From: Candidatus Eisenbacteria bacterium
GTDB lineage: Bacteria > Eisenbacteria > RBG-16-71-46
Direction of reading: 5' to 3'
Assembly (NCBI GenBank): GCA_020847735.1
Contig: JADLBL010000020.1
Location: 381,632-445,631, forward strand
Length of the DNA: 64,000 nucleotides
Both the position numbers and the translations under genes were made by a program. Below the pieces are notes generated by a model. The model was not told the origin of the DNA. It ran no database searches and saw only the letters and a program-made list of their open reading frames with translations. This document shows positions 1-6,758 of the stretch, piece by piece; the stretch's first letter is position 1, and every line of letters begins with the position of its first letter.

Positions 1-1
1 G

Positions 2-121
2 AGCATCGTCGCGATCGGGCAGTACCAGGGCGATCACTTCGAGGCGAGCCAGCTGCTCGTCAAGTGCCCCTCGAAGTACCAGGCGATGGAGGGCAAGCAC
101 CCCGAAGGCGTGGCCTCGTGA
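2..121 (+). CDS. ccmE: Cytochrome c maturation protein CcmE, C-terminal end (cut by window edge)
   Basis: The first bases continue an open frame that ends at the TGA at 119-121 and encodes about 39 residues. The segment VKCPSKYQA is the C-terminal signature of CcmE, the periplasmic membrane-anchored haem chaperone that takes haem from CcmCD and hands it to CcmF/H for attachment to apocytochromes c. The haem-binding histidine region lies outside the window. The stop codon overlaps the GTG start of ccmF by 4 nt (GTGA), the usual arrangement for coupled ccm genes. Identification rests on the short motif plus the ccmF neighbour. Confidence 0.8.
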   Translation, partial: SIVAIGQYQGDHFEASQLLVKCPSKYQAMEGKHPEGVAS

Positions 122-2568
122 GCGGCCGCCGCACCTCGCTGCTGACCGCGGCCGCGCTGCTGCTGCCGGCGCTCGCGGTCGGCGGCTCCCTGCTCCGCGC
201 CGGCGTGCTGAACCTCGGACAGCTGTTCGCCTGGGTGGCGTTCCTCGCCTCGCTCGTCTCCGGCCTCTCCTGGCTGCTGGTGACCAGCGGACGCGCCGGC
301 GCGGAACCGGCCGCGCGCACCTCGTACGTCGTCCAGTGGGTCGCGTTCCTGGCGGGCACCGTGTTCCTGTGGTGGATCCTGTTCAGCCACCAGTACCAGT
401 ACCAGTACGTCCACGATTACACGTCGCGCGCGATGCCGAGCCGCTTCGTGTACGCGGCGTTCTGGGGAGGACAGGAGGGCACGTTCCTGCTCTGGGCGTT
501 CCTCAGCACGACGCTCGGCCTGTTCGTGCTGCGCTGGCGCCACCCGCTGCAGGCCCCGACCATGATGTTCCTGAACCTGCCGAACATCATGCTCGGACTG
601 GTGACGGTGATGCGCGGTCCGTTCCTGCGCGCGACGCAGGCCTTCACCGACGGCGTGGGCCTCAACCCGCTGCTGCAGGACTACTGGATGACGATCCATC
701 CGCCGGTGCTGTTCATCGGCTTCTCGTCGTTCGTCGTGCCCTTCGCGATCGCGTGCGCCGCGCTGGTGCGCCGCGACTTCGACGGCTGGCTCAAGCCGGT
801 GATGCCGTGGGTGGTGTTCTCGACCGCCATCCAGGCGACCGGCTTCATCATGGGCGGCGTGTGGGCGTACAAGGTGCTCGGCTGGGGCGGCTACTGGGGT
901 TGGGATCCGGTCGAGAACGGCTCGCTGATCCCATGGTTGAGCAACACGGCGCTGCTGCACGGGCTGCTCGTCCAGCGCGTGACCGGCTCGCTGCGGCGCA
1001 CGAACTTCTTCCTCGCGATCACCTCGTACGTGCTGGTGCTGTACGCGTCGTTCCTCACGCGCAGCGGCGTTCTGGCCGACTTCTCGGTCCACTCGTTCGC
1101 CAACCTCGGCCTCTCGGGCTTCCTGCTGTCGTTCATCGGCGTCGTCGGGATCGGCGGATACGGCCTGCTGCTGAGCCGCCTGCGCGACATCCCGAAGGCG
1201 CCGACGCCCCTGGGTTCGTTCTCGCGCGAGTCGTTCCTGTGGCTCGGTCAGCTCGTCTTCATGCTCATGTGCCTGCTGGTGGCGCTCGGCATGAGCGCGC
1301 CGCTCATCACCCGGCTCTTCGGGCCGCCGGCGAACGTGCAGACGTCCTACTACAACCTCGTCAACGCCCCGCTGGCGATCGCCCTGGGGCTGCTCCTCGG
1401 GTTGTCGCCGCTCATGCGCTGGCGCAAGCAGGAACCTCCGCCCGGCGCGCACCGGCTCGGCCGCGTGCTGCAGATCTCGGTGCTGGTGATCGCGGTCGGC
1501 CTGATCGCCTGCTTCGTCAACGCGAACGGCCACCCGCTCGCGAAGACGCTGTTCCCGTGGTTCGGCTTCGCGCTGCTCGGCTGGCTCGTGACCGCGATGC
1601 TGATCTTCGCGCCGGTGACCGGCACGGCGGTCGCGCTCGCGGTCGTCTTCACCGCGGCGGCGGTCGCGTGGGGCGTCCGCGATCCGATGCCGGTGGCCAT
1701 CGTCTTCGCGATGTCGTTCGCGCTGGCCGCGAACTGGGGCGTCACCGTGCGGGGATTCCGCTCGGGCTGGCGGCACGGCGTCGCGTACCTGGGCCACATG
1801 GGGGTCGCGATCCTGCTCATCGGCGTGATCGCCTCGTCCGGCTACGGCCGCTCGGCGCAGGTGCAGCTGCCCCGGGGTGAGGCGCGCAGCGCGCTCGGTT
1901 ACCAGCTCACCTACGAGGGCATGAAGCGTGGCGGCGACGGCAAGGACGTGGCGGTCATCGCCGTGAACGCGCCGGAGGGCCGGTACACGGCCAACGCGCA
2001 TTTCTACTGGAGCGACTACAACCAGAGCTACATGAAGAACCCGCACATCGAGCGGTTCCTCACCCACGACATCTACATCTCGCCGCTCGACATCGTCGGA
2101 GGCGGGGCGGGCGGACCGGGGGCGGGCGAGTTCTTCCGTGCCGGAGAATCGAAGAAGCTGGGAGAGGTCACCTACACGTTCGTCGGCTTCACCCCGATCC
2201 CGGGTCCGCAGTCCATGAAGCTGATCGCCAACGTCACGGCCGAGACCGGCGGGCGCACGGTGCCCCTCAAGCCGACCTTCGAGGTCAGCATGACCTCGGG
2301 CCAGCCGACGCGCACGCCGGACTACCTGCCGGGTGGCGGGCAGGTGAACATCCTGAACGCCCGGCCCGGCGCCGACGGTGGCGTCGAGCTGTCACTGCCC
2401 GGCATGCAGCAGGGCGCCGCCTCGAACGGCGAGGTGCTGGCCGTCGAGGTCAGCACCAAGCCGTTCATCAGCCTGGTGTGGGCGGGTGCGATCATCGCGC
2501 TGGTCGCGACCTTCCTGGTCGTGATCCGGCGCGCGCTCGACCTGCGCCGCGAGAAGCTGGCCGCCTGA
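118..2568 (+). CDS. ccmF: Haem lyase subunit CcmF
   Basis: CcmF is the integral-membrane core of the system I haem lyase that ligates haem to CXXCH apocytochromes at the periplasmic face. The 816-residue protein is almost entirely transmembrane segments up to about residue 600. It carries the WWD-type haem-handling motif (GWGGYWGWDPVENG). A periplasmic domain of about 200 residues precedes a last C-terminal membrane segment. It is longer than the E. coli protein (about 650 aa). I chose the GTG at 118 because it overlaps the ccmE stop and removes an unlikely Arg-rich N-terminus that an ATG at 64, inside ccmE, would add. No ccmG or ccmH follows, so the ccm cluster ends here. Confidence 0.93.
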   Translation: MSGRRTSLLTAAALLLPALAVGGSLLRAGVLNLGQLFAWVAFLASLVSGLSWLLVTSGRAGAEPAARTSYVVQWVAFLAGTVFLWWILFSHQYQYQYVHDYTSRAMPSRFVYAAFWGGQEGTFLLWAFLSTTLGLFVLRWRHPLQAPTMMFLNLPNIMLGLVTVMRGPFLRATQAFTDGVGLNPLLQDYWMTIHPPVLFIGFSSFVVPFAIACAALVRRDFDGWLKPVMPWVVFSTAIQATGFIMGGVWAYKVLGWGGYWGWDPVENGSLIPWLSNTALLHGLLVQRVTGSLRRTNFFLAITSYVLVLYASFLTRSGVLADFSVHSFANLGLSGFLLSFIGVVGIGGYGLLLSRLRDIPKAPTPLGSFSRESFLWLGQLVFMLMCLLVALGMSAPLITRLFGPPANVQTSYYNLVNAPLAIALGLLLGLSPLMRWRKQEPPPGAHRLGRVLQISVLVIAVGLIACFVNANGHPLAKTLFPWFGFALLGWLVTAMLIFAPVTGTAVALAVVFTAAAVAWGVRDPMPVAIVFAMSFALAANWGVTVRGFRSGWRHGVAYLGHMGVAILLIGVIASSGYGRSAQVQLPRGEARSALGYQLTYEGMKRGGDGKDVAVIAVNAPEGRYTANAHFYWSDYNQSYMKNPHIERFLTHDIYISPLDIVGGGAGGPGAGEFFRAGESKKLGEVTYTFVGFTPIPGPQSMKLIANVTAETGGRTVPLKPTFEVSMTSGQPTRTPDYLPGGGQVNILNARPGADGGVELSLPGMQQGAASNGEVLAVEVSTKPFISLVWAGAIIALVATFLVVIRRALDLRREKLAA

Positions 2569-2722
2569 CGTCCGGCGCGCTCGCGGCGGCGGACCTCTCG
2601 TCCGTCGGCGAGCGGCGCGCGCGGGCGGCGACGCCGGAGGAGTCCCGCGCCGGAGCGCACGCCGCCCTTGCGGGCTGCCCATGCGTGCAGTAGCGTTGCC
2701 GCCGGTGCCCGCCTGCAAGACC

Positions 2723-2977
2723 ATGTTCGAATCGCTCGACGATCCCGTGGACGTGCTGACCGCATTCCTGGACGGCGTCATGCGCCCGATCCGATTCCGC
2801 TGGCAGGGCCGTGTCGTGCGGGTCCGCAGGGTGACGGGGCAGTGGAACCGACGTGAGGGCCAGGCCGTGCTGCGCTACTTCGCCGTCCAGGGATCGCGCG
2901 ACGAGAGCTACGAGCTCTGCTACGACGCGCGCGGCCCGCGCTGGACGCTGAAGCGCGCCTGGCGGGAGGGCGCGTGA
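2723..2977 (+). CDS. DUF6504-type small protein upstream of dinB
   Basis: The 84-residue protein (98 if the ATG at 2681 is used) has the pattern IRFRWQGRVVRVRRV...YELCYDARGPRWTLKR. This resembles DUF6504, a small beta-rich domain often encoded beside Y-family polymerases in GC-rich bacteria. Its biochemical role is unknown. The stop codon overlaps the dinB start (GTGA), so the two are very probably co-translated, which points to an accessory role in translesion synthesis. I prefer the ATG at 2723 because the family usually begins close to this point, but neither start has a convincing ribosome site. Confidence 0.75.
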   Translation: MFESLDDPVDVLTAFLDGVMRPIRFRWQGRVVRVRRVTGQWNRREGQAVLRYFAVQGSRDESYELCYDARGPRWTLKRAWREGA

Positions 2978-4302
2978 TCCTGCTCGTGGACATGGACGCG
3001 TTCTTCGCGTCGGTCGAGCAGGCCCATCACCCGCACCTGCGCGGCCGGGCGGTCATCGTCTGCGGCGATCCCGACCGGCGGGGCGTGGTGACCGCGGCGT
3101 CGTACGAGGCACGCCCGTTCGGCGTGCGCGCCGGCATGCCGCTCGCCGAAGCGAAGCGCCTGTGCCCGAACGCCGAGTACGTCGAGGGCAGCCCGCGCAA
3201 GTACGTCGAGAAGTCGCTCGAGCTGCTCGAGTGCTTCCTGTCCTACACGCCCGATGTCGAGCCGTTCAGCGTGGACGAGGCGTTTCTCGACCTCGGCCGG
3301 CTCGGCGCGCGGGGCGCGACGATGGACGCGGCGATCGCGCTCGGGCGCGAGATCCAGGAGCGCATCGCCCGCGAGCACTCGCTCGGCGCCTCGATCGGCA
3401 TCGGACCGAACAAGTTGATCGCGAAGATGGCCTCCGGCGTACGCAAGCCACGCGGGCTGACGGCGTTCGACGAGGAGGGCTTCCGCCGGCACTTCTGGCC
3501 CCGGCCCGTGCAGGAACTGTGGGGGGTCGGGCCGAAGATGTCGGTGCACCTCGGAGCTCTGGGCATCCGCACGGTCGGCGATCTCGGCGAAACGAGCGCC
3601 GCGGCGCTCGAGCAGGCGTTCGGCGTGGTCGGGCCGCACCTGCGGGACGCGGCCTGGGGCATGGACCGCTCGCCGGTGATTCCCTACCACGAGGGCGTGG
3701 ACCCCAAGTCCATGGGGCACGAGGTGACGCTGCCGGAGGATTCGCGCGATCCCGCGTTCCTCGAGGGCACGCTGCTGAGGCTCGCCGACCAGGTGGCGCG
3801 CCGCCTGCGCGGCGATGGTTTCGCCGCCCGCACGGTGACGCTCAAGCTGCGGGATTTCCGCTTTCGCACCGTGACGCGCCAGCGCGCGCTCGACGTGGCG
3901 GTGGACGACCACCTGAGCCTGTTCGAGGTCGCCCGGAACCTGTGGCGCACGAATTGGCGGGGCGAGCCGCTGCGGCTGCTGGGAGTGAGCGCCAGCGCGC
4001 TCGAGAAGCGCGGCGAAGCGGCGCAGACCGAGCTCTTCGAGCGCGACGAGAGGGCCAGGACGCTGCAGCAGGCGCTCGACCGTGTGCGCGACCGGCTCGG
4101 CGAGGCTTCGGTCGTGCCGGCGGGCTCGCTCACCCAGCGGGGCGAACCCGGCCACGTGCCCTTCGGCGCCGCCCAGCGTCAGAATCGCGGAACGCTGAGC
4201 CGCAGGAGCGCCGGAGCGGAGTTGAACCGGCGGATCCGCCGCGAAGCCGGGCGGGACGAGGGACCGGCAGGCGGCTCCTCTCCGCCGGGCGCTCAGCCAT
4301 GA
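2974..4302 (+). CDS. dinB: DNA polymerase IV (Y-family translesion polymerase)
   Basis: This is an error-prone polymerase for lesion bypass. The palm carries the metal ligands D6 (VDMDAFF) and D101/E102 (SVDEAFLDL), with F11 at the steric-gate position that excludes ribonucleotides. The thumb helix-hairpin-helix (NKLIAKMASG, WGVGPKM) and the little finger follow. QTELF at residues 351-355 matches the beta-clamp binding motif (QxxLF). The following helix and an 85-residue tail make it longer (442 aa) than E. coli Pol IV (351 aa), as in many high-GC phyla. The GTG start overlaps the DUF6504 stop, and its own stop overlaps the DUF72 start (ATGA). Confidence 0.95.
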   Translation: MILLVDMDAFFASVEQAHHPHLRGRAVIVCGDPDRRGVVTAASYEARPFGVRAGMPLAEAKRLCPNAEYVEGSPRKYVEKSLELLECFLSYTPDVEPFSVDEAFLDLGRLGARGATMDAAIALGREIQERIAREHSLGASIGIGPNKLIAKMASGVRKPRGLTAFDEEGFRRHFWPRPVQELWGVGPKMSVHLGALGIRTVGDLGETSAAALEQAFGVVGPHLRDAAWGMDRSPVIPYHEGVDPKSMGHEVTLPEDSRDPAFLEGTLLRLADQVARRLRGDGFAARTVTLKLRDFRFRTVTRQRALDVAVDDHLSLFEVARNLWRTNWRGEPLRLLGVSASALEKRGEAAQTELFERDERARTLQQALDRVRDRLGEASVVPAGSLTQRGEPGHVPFGAAQRQNRGTLSRRSAGAELNRRIRREAGRDEGPAGGSSPPGAQP

Positions 4303-5096
4303 GCGCAGCGGGCCGAATCCACGTCGGAACTTCCGGCTATTCGTTCGCCGACTGGGTGGGCCCCTTCTATCCGCCGGGCACGCCGGGCGGCGAGTTCCTG
4401 CCCTACTACGCCCGTCACTTCGGCAGCGTCGAGGTGAACTCGACCTACTACCGGATCCCTTCGCCACGGGTGCTGGAGCGGATGGAACAGAAGACTCCCG
4501 AGGGCTTCCGCTTCGTGGTGAAGCTCAACCAGGCGATGACGCACGAGGGCTCGACCGAAGCCGGGCTCTACCGCGAGTTTCTCGCCGCGATCCAGCCGCT
4601 CAAGGACGCGGGCAAGTACCACGGCCTTCTGGCCCAGTTCCCGTGGGGCTTCAAGAAGAGCGAAGGCTCCAAGACCCACCTCGAGGCGCTGCGCGCCCTG
4701 CTGCCGGGGGAACCCCTGTGGATCGAGTTCCGCCACGACTCTTGGATGCACCCGCGCCTGCCGGACTGGCTGCGCGAACGCTCGCTCGGCTACTGCGCGG
4801 TGGACGAGCCGCGCCTGCCGGGGCTGGTTCCGCCGGCCCTGCACCTGACGACGGACACCGGCTACGTGCGCTTTCACGGCCGCAACGAGAAGACCTGGTG
4901 GGGCCGCTCGGGGGGCGATCGCTACGACTACGACTACGCCGAGCGCGAGCTGCAGGAGTGGGTGGAACGCATCCGCACCCTGGCCGCGCAGGCGAAACAG
5001 ACCTACCTGTTCTTCAACAACTGCCACGCCGGCCAGGCCGCCCGAAACGCGAAGCTCATGGAGGAGCTGCTTCGCCGCCAGCAGCTGCCGGTCTGA
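4299..5096 (+). CDS. DUF72 family protein (YecE-like)
   Basis: The 265-residue protein has the hallmarks of DUF72, a TIM-barrel family of unproven activity: HVGTSGYSFADWVGPFYPPG near the N-terminus, VEVNSTYYRIPS, VKLNQAMTH, WIEFRHDSW, YVRFHGRN and YLFFNNCHAG. It may act on nucleic acid or sugars, and DUF72 genes often sit near repair genes. The ATG overlaps the dinB stop by 4 nt, so it is the third member of a DUF6504-dinB-DUF72 unit. A strong hairpin follows the stop codon and probably ends the transcript. Confidence 0.9.
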   Translation: MSAAGRIHVGTSGYSFADWVGPFYPPGTPGGEFLPYYARHFGSVEVNSTYYRIPSPRVLERMEQKTPEGFRFVVKLNQAMTHEGSTEAGLYREFLAAIQPLKDAGKYHGLLAQFPWGFKKSEGSKTHLEALRALLPGEPLWIEFRHDSWMHPRLPDWLRERSLGYCAVDEPRLPGLVPPALHLTTDTGYVRFHGRNEKTWWGRSGGDRYDYDYAERELQEWVERIRTLAAQAKQTYLFFNNCHAGQAARNAKLMEELLRRQQLPV

Positions 5097-5107
5097 CCCG
5101 CGGGCGC

Positions 5108-5152
5108 GCGGCCGATCGGCCGCCGACGTCGCGGCGCGCGTTGACGCGCCGC
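5108..5152 (+). terminator. Hairpins after the DUF72 gene
   Basis: Two inverted repeats lie 11 nt or more after the stop codon. The first is a perfect 16-bp palindrome at 5108-5123 (GCGGCCGATCGGCCGC). The second is an 8-bp stem with a 6-nt loop at 5131-5138/5145-5152. No T-run follows. They would serve as a GC-rich terminator for the dinB operon. Confidence 0.45.
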
Positions 5153-5170
5153 CCCGCCCGCACCTAGTTT
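5141..5170 (+). promoter_or_regulatory. Possible promoter of the aquaporin gene
   Basis: TTGACG (5141-5146) and TAGTTT (5165-5170) are separated by 18 nt, with about 40 nt left before the ATG at 5216. The -35 box overlaps the second terminator hairpin. The pattern resembles other promoter-like sites in this window (TTGAC, 17-18 nt, TAnnnT). Confidence 0.4.
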
Positions 5171-5215
5171 CCGCGGCGGTTCGCTCACGCGGCGCGTCCG
5201 GTTCGGGAGATCCCC

Positions 5216-5890
5216 ATGGATCAGGGTCCCAAGTCCTACTGGGCCGAGTTCCTCGGCACGTTCACGCTGTGCTTCGTCGGCCAGGGCGCGATCGTCGTCC
5301 AGCACCTCGTCGGCGCCGGACCGACGGCGCTGCTGTCCATCGCGGTCGCGCATGGCCTGGCGCTGGCGCTGATGATCTCGGCGCTCGGGGCGACCTCCGG
5401 CGGGCACTTCAATCCGGCGGTGACTTTCGGCTTCGTGGTCACGGGCCGGCAGTCGTGGACGTCGGCCATCACCTACTGGTTCTCGCAGCTGATCGGGGCG
5501 ATCGCGGCCAGCTTCCTGCTGCGCTCGGTGCTGCCCGGCGAATCCGGCCAGGCCACGCACTGGGGCGTGCCGATGCCCGGCGCGGGCGTCTCGGTCTCCA
5601 TGGGCCTGATGCTGGAGTTCGTGCTCACCTTCCTGCTCGTGACCTCCGTGTGGGGCACGCTCGTGGACGAGCGCGCGCCGCGACTCGGCGGCTTCGGCGT
5701 GGGCCTCACCTGGCTCATGGCCATGCTGGTCGCCGGCCCTCTCACCGGCGCCGCCCTGAATCCGGCACGGGCCTTCGGCTCGGCCTGCGCCTCGGGCGTA
5801 TGGACGGCGCACTGGATCTACTGGCTCGGCCCCCTGCTCGGCGGCGCGGCCGCCGCGCGCGTCTACAAGCAGGTCGTCCTGCGCCCCTGA
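5216..5890 (+). CDS. MIP family channel (aquaporin/glycerol facilitator)
   Basis: A six-helix inner-membrane channel for water or small neutral solutes. Both pore-forming half-helix motifs are present: NPA at residues 66-68 (GHFNPAVTFG) and NPA at 182-184 (LNPARAFGS), the latter followed by the selectivity-filter arginine R185. The length of 224 aa and the lack of the long glycerol-facilitator loops favour an aquaporin-type (AqpZ/plant-like) channel, though substrate cannot be read from sequence. It stands alone between hairpins and seems to be monocistronic. Confidence 0.92.
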   Translation: MDQGPKSYWAEFLGTFTLCFVGQGAIVVQHLVGAGPTALLSIAVAHGLALALMISALGATSGGHFNPAVTFGFVVTGRQSWTSAITYWFSQLIGAIAASFLLRSVLPGESGQATHWGVPMPGAGVSVSMGLMLEFVLTFLLVTSVWGTLVDERAPRLGGFGVGLTWLMAMLVAGPLTGAALNPARAFGSACASGVWTAHWIYWLGPLLGGAAAARVYKQVVLRP

Positions 5891-5903
5891 GGGACCGTGC
5901 AGG

Positions 5904-5941
5904 CCGCCCGCTCCGCCCGCGGGCCGGCGCGAAGCGGGCGG
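5904..5941 (+). terminator. Stem-loop after the aquaporin gene
   Basis: A 9-bp perfect stem (CCGCCCGCT at 5904-5912 with AGCGGGCGG at 5933-5941) begins 13 nt after the aquaporin stop. There is no clear T-tract. It probably separates the aquaporin transcript from the cupredoxin-kinase pair. Confidence 0.4.
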
Positions 5942-6035
5942 AACCGCGCCGGGCGGGCTTTCCGTCCTCAACTCCCGGGACCTGCCGTCCGAAAACCTCC
6001 GTGGATCACGGCCGGTATCGCGGAGGATTGGCAGG

Positions 6036-6746
6036 ATGTCCCGTGCGCTGAGGAACACACCCCGAATGCCGAAGCTCGCCGCAGCGCTCGCTCTCGCCGG
6101 CTGCCTGGCGGGCTCCTCCGCCTTCGGCGGCACCAACGTGAAGGGCACCCTGTGGCTGTCGGCGGGCGCCCGCGAGGCGTCCCGGCACGCGGAAGGGACC
6201 GCCGCGCGGCAGCAGAAAAGCGCCGGCGAAGGAGTCGTCTGGGTCGAGAAGATTCCCGCCGAACTCGAACGCGCGCTCGCCGATCCGCCGCGCGGCTGGT
6301 TCGTCTTCTGGAAGCCGAAGGCCGATCCGCCGTTGCCCCGGGTCGGGGAGCGCGACGACCGCTTCTCGCCGAGGGTGCTCGCGGTGCCCGCGGGCACGAG
6401 CGTCGAGTTCGCGAACCGTGACCGCCTCTATCACAGCGCCTTCAGCGTCTCGGGTGCGAAACGATTCGACCTCGGCAAGGCGCCGCCCGGACGGCGCGAC
6501 ACGCTCGAGTTCGGACGCGCCGGCGTCGTCAACCTGCACTGCGAGATCCACCCGAAGGCCGTCGGCTACGTCGTGGTGACACCGAACCGCGCCTACGCCA
6601 CGCCGGACGCCTCCGGGCGCTTCCGCCTGCCGAGGCTGCCGGCGGGACGCTACGTACTGCATGCCTGGCACCCGCGCCTGGGCGAGCTCAGCCTGCCGTT
6701 CAACGTTCCCCGGCGCGGCACGGTCGAACTCAACCCCACCTTCTAG
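6036..6746 (+). CDS. Secreted cupredoxin-like protein, copy 1 (MauL-like)
   Basis: The 236-residue protein has an N-terminal export signal with a candidate lipobox LAGC (residues 20-23). A cupredoxin-type beta fold (about 108-185) carries the copper-ligand pattern H133 (YHSAFS), C169 and H172 (HCEIH). A short carboxypeptidase-regulatory-like strand pair (about 186-225) ends in LHAWHP. Related proteins are annotated as methylamine-utilisation or plastocyanin-like. The axial ligand position after CxxHxx is Ala175 rather than Met. A GGAGG 9 nt upstream supports the ATG at 6036. The kinase gene starts 12 nt downstream. It is a paralogue of the protein at 52576-53250. An electron carrier or a copper/redox sensor for the kinase are both possible. 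Confidence 0.8.
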   Translation: MSRALRNTPRMPKLAAALALAGCLAGSSAFGGTNVKGTLWLSAGAREASRHAEGTAARQQKSAGEGVVWVEKIPAELERALADPPRGWFVFWKPKADPPLPRVGERDDRFSPRVLAVPAGTSVEFANRDRLYHSAFSVSGAKRFDLGKAPPGRRDTLEFGRAGVVNLHCEIHPKAVGYVVVTPNRAYATPDASGRFRLPRLPAGRYVLHAWHPRLGELSLPFNVPRRGTVELNPTF

Positions 6747-6758
6747 GACGAACCGCAC

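Noticed and set aside
34-2067. Long open frame antisense to ccmF (677 codons)
   Set aside because: Its composition is dominated by Arg, Ala, Glu and Gln with no domain, as expected of the shadow frame of a GC-rich gene. The sense strand encodes unmistakable CcmF.
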